Translations under genes and position numbers: made by a program
Assembly: GCA_951799425.1 (NCBI GenBank)
Contig: OX637391.1
Coordinates: 16,458,051-16,522,050 of the forward strand
DNA from: Ilex aquifolium
Taxonomy: Eukaryota; Streptophyta; Magnoliopsida; Aquifoliales; Aquifoliaceae
Length of the DNA stretch: 64,000 nt
Direction of reading: 5' to 3'
Part shown: one piece after another, positions 1-10,899 of the stretch
How the letters are laid out: the number at the start of each line of letters is the position of its first letter
How positions within the stretch are numbered: position 1 is the first letter of the stretch
The notes under the pieces: model-generated
Told to the model about the DNA's origin: nothing
What the model saw: the letters and a program-made list of their open reading frames with translations, nothing else
Databases searched by the model: none

Positions 1-993
1 CTTTCACAATTATTGAATGTCATCAGATCAAAATGCAAAAGAATGCTTTGACTAGTTGAGCATCTTCGATGGTGTGCCATTTGGCTCAAAAGAAAAACTT
101 GGCACAAATGGTACAACATTAATTACTATTCTCCCTAAATTCTTTATCAAATCAATATAGACTATTGAATTAATAGACTTCATTATTTTTTTCAATAAAA
201 CTTAATTCAGCTGTCGGCATTTAATTAGCAAAATTCGGTACCCATCACAACTCCAAATGGCATGACTAGCACAGGATACGTGTCTTACCGAGTTTTGATA
301 ATATAAAGAGTAATGCTATTGAGACTTAATTTACAGATATAATTTATTGACCTAATTCACTGTGATATTTGGATTGACTGTAAGCCCCGTCAAACATTGG
401 AATTTAGTGTTGATACAATGATTCTTATGAAACTACATCATTATGTCAGTAAATTAAATCAAAATTTTAAATTCAAATAACATTACTCAAATATAAGATC
501 TTTCTTGTCATGCCATATTTGATTATTGACTTCTTTATAGTCACGATATTGTCCACATGAAAATCCCACTTCATAGATTTCATTTTATTTTTCTAAGACT
601 TTGGGTTAAACGAATGAGTAAATATCTTTATAATACCAAATATCGCATTACTCAATCTCTCAACCTCTCTTATTATCTTGTTTGTTTTATGAGCCTCACC
701 AGTTGGGTATTAATCCAGTTAAGTTTTACGAGTTTGAACCCGAATCTGCTCAGCTCATTTTTTTAAATGTGTCTAAAAAATTATTTAACTTTGTCCAAGC
801 CCGGCCCGAACTTGAGTCAAGCCCAAATAACTCAACTATTTTACATATAAACAAGACCGAGCCTAAAAAAACTTAGTTCGTTTAGAGTATGAATCGAACT
901 CGAATCGAATCCAATCCAAATTGAATCTGAGTCAAACCTGAATAGCACGTCTCAGTTATCACCCTACTCAATAGTCCACAATAAACACAATTA
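1..993. other. AT-rich intergenic DNA without a recognisable gene
   Basis: I see no convincing coding region, RNA gene or complete mobile element here. Around 780-930 the sequence is rich in short phrases such as AAGCCC, GAGCC and TCGAATC, which resembles the interior of non-autonomous hAT-type elements, but I could not find matching terminal repeats. Short open frames near 557-876 look like chance. Confidence 0.5.
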
Positions 994-1005
994 ATAGGAG
1001 ATGGT

Positions 1006-1123
1006 ACCAATAGGTTTTTGGTTCAATGGTACTCCTTATCTTGTAAAGGCTTTACCTTCTTAAAGTTAAGGGTTCAAGTCCCCCTCCCCTTCCCCTTCCC
1101 CTAAAAAAAGGAAAAAAAAAAAA
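1006..1123 (+). mobile_element. tRNA-derived SINE, copy 1
   Basis: The element has a pol III A-box-like stretch (about 1018-1029), a good B box (GGTTCAAGTCC, 1071-1081), a C-rich 3' segment and an A-rich tail. It is flanked by a near-perfect 12-bp target duplication, ATAGGAGATGGT at 994-1005 and ATAGAAGATGGT at 1124-1135. The same body occurs on the minus strand near 25.6 and 26.1 kb, each copy ending in a C-rich stretch and poly(A). Shared body, tails and flanking duplications make this a dispersed SINE family rather than a tRNA gene; no tRNA cloverleaf is visible. Confidence 0.75.
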
Positions 1124-1135
1124 ATAGAAGATGGT

Positions 1136-1716
1136 GAAGGATATTTGTCACATTAAAGTTGCAGGATATTTGTTTTCACTGTTTTTCTTTTTTAAATGTC
1201 AAGATGAAGCCTCTTGAGGTTTAAAATTTCATTTTCAGCAATCGTACCACTTCTTGGTTCAAAGGTTCGTTGTTGGCAAGAAACACTTGGTCTTTCAATG
1301 GTTCAAAGTTGTTCAAAGTTATATAAGACCAGCCCAAAAAGTGTGTCAAATAATATCTTCTATGCAAAAGTCAATTTACAAACCAATCCATGACATTACA
1401 CCTAACATTATCTATGCATAATTTCATTCGTGCTTAATGGTCTTTCAATGGTTAGTGTTACAAAAAAGCACTGTTGTTTGTTATTTGCGACATTCAAATA
1501 AGCAACATTAACTAATTACTTAATAATATGATTTATATAATAAGGTGTTGCCTTCAAAAGATCAAATAAAATGAAGGCAACACGATAACCTGTTTGGACA
1601 AACCTATCACTATAACTTATAATTTTTTGTATCACCAAAAGCATTCACATCCAAAATACAAAATGGCTTGTGCGATGCATATACACAAGACTACTAACAA
1701 CCAACCACCAACTAGG
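1136..1716. other. Intergenic, no gene seen
   Basis: AT-rich sequence without a supported gene. It contains one short perfect inverted repeat (GTGTTGCCTTC near 1555 and its complement near 1575-1590) that could form a small hairpin. Confidence 0.5.
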
Positions 1717-2280
1717 CTAATCATCAAGGATGATAACCTCTTTATCTGGAATAGTACTCGGAGATGAACCCACGCTTTCAACCAACTCTTCTTCGTGTTC
1801 GAAAACTTCCTTTAGCTTCTTAAACAAAGGACACGTGTAGATCCAACACTTACTTGCAAACTTGTTTTTTTACACATTAGTATTGGGGAAATAAAATTTT
1901 ATCACAGGTGTAACAAAAAAATTGATTTGACTTCGTTACTCATACCATTTTTTTAAATTAATACTTACGCGTAAATAACTAGTAGCTCCATCCATTGGAC
2001 CACCGAAAACACACATCATGGTTGTGCTCCAAGCAGACATCCTTGTTTTCAACATATCTTTGATAGTGAAGTATTGCTTCTTCCAGAAAAATATTGTCCT
2101 CACAAGCTGTATTTGGTCCAAACTAAAATCGGGCATCCTCCTTTTCAACAGCTTTAACAAATTTTTGAAGTTCTATACTGTGAACTTCCCTCCTTCAAGT
2201 ACTATACCCCTTTGTTTATATTCTGGAAGCGCATAAATCAATAGTTGACTTTCATCATCATCAATTCTTGGAACTGCCAT
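1717..2280 (-). pseudogene. Two-exon small protein pseudogene with a C-terminal SIM-like tail
   Basis: Reading the minus strand, exon 1 runs 2280 to 1969 from an ATG in good context (A at -3, G at +4). It ends at a consensus donor (GTAAGT) on a codon boundary. Exon 2 runs 1860 to 1717 in the same phase and ends at TAG. The model would give about 151 residues. Exon 1 is basic with many aromatics (LLKLLKRRMPDF, FFWKKQYF, MSAWSTTMMC). Exon 2 is acidic and ends in VIILDD, a hydrophobic-acidic motif like SUMO-interacting motifs. One in-frame TAG at codon 36 (2173-2175) breaks it; the frame is open on both sides, so the loss is recent or is a sequence error. I do not recognise the family. It faces away from the Ulp1-like gene at about 4.9 kb. 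Confidence 0.5.
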
Positions 2281-2659
2281 TTTTTCTAAGCAATATTGTA
2301 CAATCCGAATATGATATAGGTGACATTCCAAAACAAGTAGCACATAAATTATATCATAACAAGAAATTAACATGTTAGATAATATTCATACATACACAGT
2401 CAATACCAAAACACATAGCAATAAAGAGATAGAAAAAACTCAGTTTTGCCATGCTCGGTTTAAAAACTGCATAACCAATTACACATAAGGTAGAAACAAT
2501 AATTTGCCTTGTTTTATTCAAACAATTTCTAAAAAAATTTAGAAACAATCCCCTAGCCCTAAAATGCATCGAAATTGAACCTAAGCCAACCAAATTACAA
2601 TCGAACTAAAATTGAAAATAATCAAATCGAGTTCTCAAATTCAAATTGAATCTAAAATA

Positions 2660-2890
2660 CACACGCGAAGAGAAGAGAAGAGGGAAAGAGAGAGGACGAG
2701 GGCAGGGAAGGGGGTTTGGCGTGTGTGAGTGTGTGAAGCAGAGGACGAAAAGAGGAAAAAAGAGAGAGAAATACCTTGAGAGGTGTGGTGGTTATGTTGT
2801 CACTGTGGCGGTGGCGATTGGAGTCGTGAGAGAGAGAGAATGAGGGAATGGGGAGGTGGTAGAAGAACGGTCGATATATATATATATAGG
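2660..2890 (-). promoter_or_regulatory. Possible promoter and CT-rich 5' leader of the gene at 1717-2280
   Basis: On the minus strand a TATATATATA stretch (2875-2888) is followed by about 200 bp rich in CTCTCT and CCACC, typical of plant 5' leaders. A splice-donor-like GTATTTCTC lies near 2775. This is inferred from composition and position only. Confidence 0.3.
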
Positions 2891-2949
2891 GTGTTGAGAG
2901 AGTTGGTTGGTTTATTGGGTACCGTGGGAAGCTTGGGAAAAAAATTAAA

Positions 2950-3296
2950 GGGAGAATTACATCTAGACCCCTCTGATAATCACTCGGGCCCCTGACATTT
3001 GAAATATTGCACACAAACCCCTAATTACAATTTTTTAAGAAAAAGTTGAATTTTTATTTTTGATTTTATTTCAATAAATGGTACAATAGAACATGAATTT
3101 TAGTTGTAAAATTTAAAATATTTGATATTCTATCTTTAATTGAAATATTTTTGGTCTAAGTATAACATTTTAAATTTAAGGGGTCTAAGTAATATATGTT
3201 TACAAACTTCAGGAGATCTAAGTGTAATTTATTATATGATACATTTGCAGCAGGTGTCTATCAGGGGTCAATGACAAATTCTAGTCTAATTCTCCC
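2950..3296. mobile_element. Mutator-like MITE (347 bp, 9-bp target duplication)
   Basis: The ends are inverted copies of GGGAGAATTA. They are flanked by perfect 9-bp direct repeats AAAATTAAA at 2941-2949 and 3297-3305. A 9-bp duplication is the hallmark of Mutator-like elements. The inverted repeat is short (10 bp exact, then patchy) and the duplication is AT-rich, so the call is moderate. There is no coding capacity. Confidence 0.55.
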
Positions 3297-3305
3297 AAAA
3301 TTAAA

Positions 3306-4890
3306 TTGGGGGAAAAATGGTTTAAAATTATTAAGTTTCATTTGTATCCTCCATTATAAAATCTATATAATAAAACAAAGGAAGTTGAATTTTATTAAGT
3401 TTTATTTGTACTCTAAAATTATTAAATTTTATTGGGGCTCGAATTTTATGTTCTATCGTGCCTTCATATACGAGTTATAACTAGTTTCTAATATTACATT
3501 TCAATTTTATCAATTTTACACCTTACCATTTTGTCATTATCTATAAAATTGATAATTTAGAGTATATAATTAATAAATTTTATAATTGAAGGTATAAAGA
3601 GAAATCAAGAAAATGGTTATGAAAAAAATTTAAGTTACCATAATAAAACTTAAAAATAAAATAAACAATGTCTGCAATAAAAATTATTATAAATTTAAAA
3701 ATTATTAAATGATTTAGTATAAATGTTTATTATAAATTACATAAATATTAAATGATTTAGTATAAATGAGTGATGAGTGATGTGTATAGATATATTTTTT
3801 TATTTTTTGTTATGATACGTGTATTACTACTTGTTTTTAATTTTTTTGCAGGGCTTCTCCTACACGCTACCCATCTCTCTCTCTCTCTGTGGTGTACCTC
3901 TATCCTACCTCCCCCATTTCTCTCATTCTCTCTCTCTTTCCCTCATGACTCCAAAGCACCATCACCACTGCCATATCGCCATCGCTGCAACTCCAAGGCA
4001 ACTTTTTTTCTTCTTTGAGAACACTACGGCAAAGGCAAACAAGCAGTGAGACCCTTCATCTTTGCGCTAAGTTTGTTTATGTTTGTTCCATCTCTTTGTC
4101 TTCTCTTCCACTTCGTTTGAATTTGATTGAACGAATATTTTTGATTGAAACGAGGGCTTAGGGGATTCAATCATAAATGGCCTACAACAGGTAACCCACA
4201 AACCATATTTTTGGATTTTGATTGTTTGGGCGGTAGTTGGTGTTTTAGGTATCTTGCATATCTAATTTTTTTCCCAATAGTAGACAATATCTTAAATTTT
4301 TCGAATTTGAACAGAACAACTATGATTCAAATATGCAATTTATTGATCTTTTTCAAAAATTATTTGTAATTACAACATCTGTTGGAAATTGGAGGTTGAG
4401 GAGAACATAAAGGAGTTCAATTTGCTTGGATTGAATGTTTGCTTAAATTCTTTGGTTATTGGGGCTTGTATTTAAATGTTAAATTCTATTAAATTCTTAA
4501 GTGTTTATTGGGGCTTGATTGCACATATGGATATAGAAGTTTCAAACTCCATTGATAATGAAATGAGTGGTGAAAAATTATGAACATGTATTAGTTGTTT
4601 GAGAATTTGAATTTTTCCATGTATAGACTCGATATATGAGCGCTATTTTTTGGTACAAATTTTTTTCCTATTAGATCTTATCTACAACTATATAGTACAC
4701 CTTTCACCAAGAAGATGTGTGGTATAGGACGAAGAAGAGGGTAAGCAATCCAAACAAAAAACAAGAGCTTGCAAAGCGCCAAAGAATAGATAGTTCCAAT
4801 GTGCATCAGGAAATGTTAATGCCAAAATTGTAGTGTCTTTAATGCCATTACATTCAACCATTTCAATATTTTTTATTCATTGATTTAAAC
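3306..4890. other. AT-rich DNA, then a possible 5' leader of the downstream Ulp1-like gene
   Basis: 3306-3840 is very AT-rich with no gene visible. 3870-4050 is CT-rich (CTCTCTCTCT, CTCCCCCATTTCTC), resembling a plant 5' UTR for the plus-strand gene that starts to show coding similarity at about 4900. No exon can be assigned with confidence between 4050 and 4890. Confidence 0.35.
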
Positions 4891-4902
4891 TTGTAAAACA
4901 TC

Positions 4903-7755
4903 TTGCAACATCTTTTTGGTACCCGTTGCTCTCCTTCATTGCTAGTTAAAGTAATTCAATCATGCAATGATCAACAAAAGCGAGGCATTGTGGAAATGGG
5001 ATTGGGGGGTTTACTTAGTTTGAATATCCACAGTATTAAAAGGGGTTTATGCGAGTGGATATTGAATAGATTTGAACCTATGTACTCTGAAAGTGCACAA
5101 CAAATCTTTGATATTTACTCTCGTGGATGTTGAATGGATCTTGGGGTTAAAGTATGGGGGGGATGAATTGGAGACGAACGGCTCCCCATCATTAATTATG
5201 AATCTTCAACAATCAATTTTTGAAAAAAAGAAAGGAGTTGTCGTTGCGTGAGATAAGGTACAAACTACAGAAATTGAAAGAGGATTCCAAAGAATTTCGG
5301 CGTTACTTTGTTCTATTTGCTGTTGGGCATTTCCTGTGCCCCACAATGAAGTGCATAGTCAATGACACACTATTGCACATGGTATTGGACGTCTCATCTT
5401 TGAGGGGTAGGAATTGGGCCAAGTATGTGTTTGATGGGGGGGATGAATTGGAGACGAACGGCTCCCCATCATTAATTATGAATCTTCAACAATCAATTTT
5501 TGAAAAAAAGAAAGGAGTTGTCGTTGCGTGAGATAAGGTACAAACTACAGAAATTGAAAGAGGATTCCAAAGAATTTCGGCGTTACTTTGTTCTATTTGC
5601 TGTTGGGCATTTCCTGTGCCCCACAATGAAGTGCATAGTCAATGACACACTATTGCACATGGTATTGGACGTCTCATCTTTGAGGGGTAGGAATTGGGCC
5701 AAGTATGTGTTTGATGCTATCATTGAGGGGGTGCAAGTTTACAAGACAACAAAACGTCAATGTGTCAATGGTTGCATTCTTCTTCTCATGCTAACATATT
5801 TTTATTTGATTAATGTTGATTGCAAGAGTCTTCTATGCACTTTATTTTTTATTAATCGTATTTTGTGTCATATAGATTTAGTACCTTGAGTGTGTGACAC
5901 CACAAACGGAGATGGTGGTCCTTGGTGTCTCGACCATGCCCTCGCAGTGTATTATGGGGGGACAATGAAATAAGTAAGTGCCTACATCTTCTAAACAAGT
6001 TAGGAGGATACAAAAATGACAAGGTAAATCGGTGTGATTCCAGCAGTTCAACATAATCCTTTTTGTTTTGTTTATTCATGCTATCTCAGAATTATATGCT
6101 ACTAATAACATACAATATTTTGCATGCTTGAATTAGCTTAAGTTCTCAGTTAATGCGGTGTGCCGTGACCCACCAGTTGTCAAGGAAGGCATCCACTCAG
6201 AAGCGGGAGTTCCAAGGCAGTTACATAAACAGGTATGTGTATTATTCAACACCTACAGCTAACGTTTGGATTTCCAATTTAGTTTGTTTGTTTAAACGTA
6301 CATTCTCTATTTACTTAGGATTTTGAAGCAAGGCTCTTAAGATTAGAGGTGGATCAGCCCACCACCAAGAAAGCCATGCGTGAGGATTCAATAAAGGTGC
6401 ATAACAAACTTGCCGCAATGAAGAATTGGATACAGGAGTTGTCTGACAAATTGAACGACTTTTGCAACAAATCTAAAGAAAGAGTCATACTAGTTGATAG
6501 TGGCGAGGCGAGTATAATCTTGTTATTTTATTTTTTTTTGGTGTATTATTTTCTACATCTTTTTTTTTTTTTTAAATTGTTAGTCTTGGAATTTTGTGCT
6601 CATAAAATTGATAGGATGATGTCACTACAGATGATGATGATTACCCTCTTGAACCTGAAGGTGGGTACCCTCATATACAAAACCTCCGAGATTCAGATAA
6701 GAGAAATTTATGGGCCTACATAGTGGACACTTCATTGAAGAATGCGTAAGTGATCCGAAAAATTTGCCAAATCAAAATATATATGCGTAATTGGTACATG
6801 ATTCATTAATTTATGGCGTGATTGTAATAAGTAGAGAAGTTCTTGTTTCTTTTGATAAACCCCAGACTTTTCTGAATCGTGCAGAATTGCAATCATTATG
6901 TGAAGCCAATTGGGTGCGCGATTCTGTAAGTGCGTTGTCTCTAACTAACTTTTTGTCTGCAAATATTATGAAGAATGCAAATCAATCCCAAAATGACACT
7001 AACTTGTCACTTGTTATCCACTTAACATATAATAAGTGTGGTGCCTTGTATTATGTCGACTGTTGAAAAGATAGACACCACCACAAAAAATGAGAGATGG
7101 TACTTGCCAACTTAGTTCTCGGTAGTGTATTTCTACACATACGCGTTGTGTACTCACTAACTGTCTATGTCAACGACACGAATCTAATTTATGATTGTTG
7201 TTGGAAGCAACAAACAATTTCATTAGAGTGGACAGAGAATGTTTGCCTGGATGAGAAATTTCAAGAAAACTATGCCTATTTAATCTATGACATTAACAAA
7301 TGCGATAAGGTTCGACATTGCTCTTTATATTATATAGGTCTTTCGCATTCATCTTGTTGCATATTTACGTCTTAGTTTATTCATGGTTTACCTTTGTGTT
7401 CTAATGTAGATATATATACCTATTAATGATGAAAATAGTCATTGGTATTTAACGGTGGTAGATGTAATGATTCTCAATACCTTGTGTGTTCCTCGCAGGA
7501 AACATATCCGACTCTCCCAGTCGGTTAAAACAGTAAGTTTATGCAAACCATTTAAATTTTGTGGAAGGTGTAAACCCAATAGTTTTCATCTAAATTTATT
7601 TAAAGCATGAACAAGTGAAGGTACTACATCGTCATATTGTTGAGTTAGCGGATGATGTTGAACAGATAGACAAATGGCTTATCAGTACACTAAGATGGGT
7701 GCCGGTTCAGAGCAATGGATTTGATTGCGGGATATACGTAATAGAGCTGATCTGA
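4903..7755 (+). pseudogene. Ulp1/C48 protease-like transposon gene, copy A
   Basis: The coding pieces are in order. At 4903-5130 and 5500-5800 is an N-terminal region of the DUF1985 type often joined to Ulp1 domains (for example RRYFVLFAVGHFLCPT, NWAKYVFDAIIEGVQVYK). At 6340-6510 is a basic/acidic helical stretch. At 7408-7755 is the protease-like domain. The catalytic region shows the His motif SHWYLTVVD (His codon 7440-7442) and the Cys motif QSNGFDCGIYVIEL (Cys codon 7726-7728), ending in a TGA at 7753. The family removes SUMO or related modifiers; copies with this architecture are carried by Mutator-like (Kaonashi) transposons. Introns are implied by donor-like GTATGT and interrupted frames. 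Where copy B has LLDSL, this copy reads ILNTL, so the catalytic Asp appears to be Asn. With the internal duplication and stops, it is probably inactive. Confidence 0.65.
5154..5713 (+). repeat. Perfect 280-bp tandem duplication inside Ulp1-like gene A
   Basis: 5154-5433 is repeated immediately at 5434-5713 with no mismatch that I can find over the full 280 bp. The unit begins ATGGGGGGGATGAATTGGAG and contains the FRRYFVLFAVGHF-coding segment. Because 280 is not a multiple of three, the duplication also breaks the reading frame. Identity over its whole length means it is very recent, or an assembly artefact. Confidence 0.9.
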
Positions 7756-8226
7756 GTGCCTCATTTGAGTCAAAAATTCCCTATAAGGGTATCATAGTAC
7801 ACTGAATTTTGTAGTATATCATATAGTGTTGTTTTACAACCGGCACAGAATGAGGTTTTCTAACATGATAATACAATATTTTCGTGCTATTATAGAAACC
7901 TACTGTAGATACTCAGAAAGATTTAGCACTCAGTCTTGTCACACATGTTGACAACAAATGCAGGGACATGATAGTTTTTAGGACGTCAATGGTGTGAAGA
8001 TGTTCGTAGTGTACCATTTCTACAAGTGCTTTTGTGGGCATGGTAGACAAATGGGTAAAGGTTTTTCTGTTGTTGCAAGATTCTTGGTTCTTGCAGTTCC
8101 CTTCTTGCATTACTTGAGTGATAATGATAAGTTCAATACGGGGCTTACCATGACGAAAATGCGTCAGGAAGCTATCTCTTTGTTTTCATGGTTGGAAGCT
8201 ATTTACATTTCCCCATTCACTTTTTA

Positions 8227-8660
8227 GTATGGGTTACGACCTTTGGGGAGTGGGTTCCAACTTTAATGGTTGGGTTAAAACTTTTGGTGGATTCCAACTT
8301 TTTTGGGTGGAGTCTAACTTTTTGAGGTTAGATTCCAACTTTTTCGCAGGGCGGATTCAAACTTTTTTGGTTGGGTTTCAAATTTTTTAGTATTGATTAT
8401 GACCTTCGGGCGATTCCAATTTTTCTGGATTAGGTTACAACCTTTTGAAAAGGTTTCCAACTTTTAGGTTACTTGGATTATTACGTTTTTGGATTGGTTC
8501 TAATATTTTGGGGTTGTCGAATTATTACCTTTTAGGTCGGGTTACAAGTTTAGGGTTGTTACCACTGTTGTGGGAGGTTAAACTTTTTAGGGCTAGTTTA
8601 CCAGATTTTTGGGTTATGTTACTGCTTTTTTATTTTTTAGATTATTTGATTTTTTAGTGA
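8227..8660 (+). repeat. Degenerate minisatellite of (T)nGGG-TTGG-TTCCAAC phrases
   Basis: About a dozen diverged 25-35-bp units of the form TTTTGGGTTGGATTCCAAC follow the Ulp1-like gene. The same phrases build the 317-bp array at 17.4-18.9 kb. Both stretches are followed by a similar tail (around 8682-8735 and 18912-18962, sharing ATCAACGGCTAGAAA). This suggests a subterminal repeat of one transposon family. Confidence 0.6.
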
Positions 8661-8760
8661 AACCGTGATTACCCCTGCAACAGGTAACCGGTATCCTCCC
8701 CTTATAACTCATCAACGGCTAGAAATCCACAATAATTAAATCAACGCCTCAAGCTCTTAG

Positions 8761-9863
8761 TGTTACCGTACTGAAAAGGTTGAAGTTGGGTTCCAGCGAT
8801 TTGCCCAGTTGAGTTTGGTCAATTACGCTTATGATGTGATCGAGGTAGAGTATTTTCTTTTGTATTTTTGTCTACATATTTTTCAGTGCTTGGCCTGATT
8901 AATAAATGCACCGTTGTGGTGCTTTTTAGGGGTGCAACTCAGGCGGGTTAGGCGGGTTGAGAGGTCAACTCTAGCCCAACCCTAGGTATATAATCTTCAA
9001 CCCTAACCCTAACCCTAACCCTAACCTTACCTTAACCCGAGGTACTCAACCCGAGTACTGCCCGAGTTTAATTCGTCGGGCTCGGGTTCAATTCGGGTTA
9101 CTTAATTCGGGCTGATTTCAGGTTAAAAATCGGGTTGAACTTGGGTTACTTAATTCGAGTTGATTTTTTGAAGTGTAGATTTGATTTTTTTCAATTGTAG
9201 ATCTAATTTTTTCAAGTGATTTGAAATGAAGGGCGAGACACAGATGAAGAGAGAGGGAGTGAAAGAGGGAGGAGTGATGAGTGAGAGAGGGAGGCTGAGA
9301 GTCTAAGACGACTCAAACGAGTGACGATTGAGAGAGGAAGGCTGAGAGAGAGAGGAGTGACGAGTGAGAGAGGGACCTGAGACTGATGGAGGCGCAGGGG
9401 TGAAGACATGAAGTGAAGTGAAAGTCTAGACTCTAAAGAGTGAAGATAAATACTAACTCTAGTTAAATATATTTATATATTTATGTATATTCGGGTTCAA
9501 CCCGACAACCCGAGGCTTGCCCAAATTTAATTCGGGTTGGAGTTTTTTTGCCCAGGCCCAACCCAAGTATTAAAAATTCTAACCCAAGCCCTTTTTTTTT
9601 CGGGTTGGGCTCAGGTTGAATTTAGGTTGGCCCGCCCAAGTTGCACCTCTAGTGCTTTTGTGATTTTTAAATCCTGATTGTGGCTTAATTTATAGCATGG
9701 TGGATTGTGTATTGTGTAAGTAGTGTTTTACATATTTTCTGTACAGGTTGATACAAAGTTGCTGGATGAGTGTGAGCACGTCTGCGAGAGGATGCACATG
9801 TTGGTTGTGAGGATGCAAGTTTTCGATGAGTTTGCTTACAGTGGGAGGAGGGCTTGTTCCTAG
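8761..9863 (+). CDS. Possible last two exons of an unrecognised gene, intron 8845-9746
   Basis: Exon 8761-8844 follows an acceptor-like CTCTTAG and ends at a donor (GAG/GTAGAG). Exon 9747-9863 follows TTCTGTACAG and ends at TAG. Both join in phase 0, giving 66 residues rich in Val, Glu, Cys and Met (including VDTKLLDECEHVCERMHML). The intron contains the hAT-type MITE at 8927-9651. I do not recognise the protein and see no start codon, so it may be the 3' end of a longer gene or transposon gene, or a chance pairing of splice sites. Confidence 0.3.
8927..9651. mobile_element. hAT-type MITE (725 bp)
   Basis: The termini TAGGGGTGCAAC and GTTGCACCTCTA form an inverted repeat with one mismatch; similarity continues inward through GGCGGG. 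Perfect 8-bp target duplications GTGCTTTT flank the element at 8919-8926 and 9652-9659, as expected for hAT. The interior has GGGTT/AACCC-rich flanks and four AACCCT units at about 9000-9025. An AGAG-rich middle part (9235-9400) yields only spurious open frames. There is no transposase, so it is non-autonomous. Confidence 0.85.
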
Positions 9864-10290
9864 CTAGCAGCCGTTTCAACCTCACAAGTGGTTGGAGTAT
9901 AAAATATTTTTTAATTAAAATGTTGAAGACATTGAATCGGAGTGCAAAGACTGGTTGGTGAGAATGGTCGTTGAGTGAGTATTGGTAGAAAGAGACAAAT
10001 TCTGGAATAAGACATACATAAATAGTATTTTGACATAAATGGTAGTCCTATTTGGATTGCAGTTGGCATGTCATGGCATAAGTACATAAATGCCCTTATT
10101 GTCCATTGAAACCCTTATTTTAAGGAGACTTAAATTTCTATATTGTTTGCCTTGACCCAATAGTTGTAGATTTGCATCTTTTTCTACTCTCCTCTACATT
10201 TTCATCACTTCCCTTGTAGTTTTACATCTTCTTCATTTCTAATCTCATTTTAAGATCTTCAACTTTTTTACTCTGATCTTGAACCAAGGA

Positions 10291-10506
10291 ATGACCAAAC
10301 AACATAAATGGTATGTTATTTTTAACGGTGGGGTTGTTTCCATATACCAATCATGGGAGGAATGCCATCAACATGGTGTAGGGTATAGTGGGGTATTATA
10401 TAGGAGTTTTGCCTCTTGGGAGAATGCCGAAGTGACACTTTCCAACTATATTGCGTCTAAGTATGATAATCCTCACATAGTCGGTGGACAGATGGCACAT
10501 GAATAA
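10291..10506 (+). CDS. Orphan viroplasmin/Cauli_VI-like domain ORF
   Basis: The first ATG is at 10291 and the frame ends at 10506 (71 codons). The residues KWYVIFNGG, IYQSWEECHQ, GYSGVLYRSF and ENAEVTLSNY match the signature of the caulimovirus viroplasmin / RNase H1 N-terminal fold, which binds RNA-DNA hybrids in RNases H. No RNase H catalytic domain follows in this frame. A possible 5' leader rich in TTCATC and TCTAC lies at 10180-10290. It sits between the two Ulp1-like genes. It could be a domain fragment captured by a transposon or the remains of an RNase H1 gene. The domain call is fairly sure; a functional gene is not. Confidence 0.55.
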   Translation: MTKQHKWYVIFNGGVVSIYQSWEECHQHGVGYSGVLYRSFASWENAEVTLSNYIASKYDNPHIVGGQMAHE

Positions 10507-10899
10507 GTGGGTAATAGGACACAGATCAACCGCAATGCGAATGAATTTGTATGCTGCATTATAGGATTGGTAATAGGTATCATACTCACTCATATTATAT
10601 GCCACTTTGTCGGATGATTTGTATGATGATTTATCCCTCATGCTTTTCAACTATTTGATATTTTATCCAACTCAAAATGGCCTACACAATTCTAATTGTT
10701 TGGTTCCACAAAATATATTATCAGCCATTTCAAGACTATATGCAATATGCTACAAAACCTCTAGCATATTTCATATAGTTGGGAAATGACAGACCCTCCT
10801 ATTTGGGAACCCAAAACTACATCCCAGTCCACATTATACATGACTTTTGTATACAAAAAAAGTCAGTGTAACTTTTGGAATCTCCCAATCAAAACTAAT

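Noticed and set aside
1006-1123. A tRNA gene, because of A-box and B-box-like sequences
   Set aside because: No cloverleaf stems can be drawn. The same body recurs with poly(A) tails and target duplications, so it is a SINE.
9000-9030. Interstitial telomere from AACCCT units
   Set aside because: The plant telomere unit is CCCTAAA. These are four six-base units inside a GGGTT-rich MITE, better explained as element sequence.
9212-9409. Open frame rich in Ser and Leu inside the hAT-type element
   Set aside because: It comes from an AGAG-rich low-complexity stretch within a MITE and has no homology-like features.
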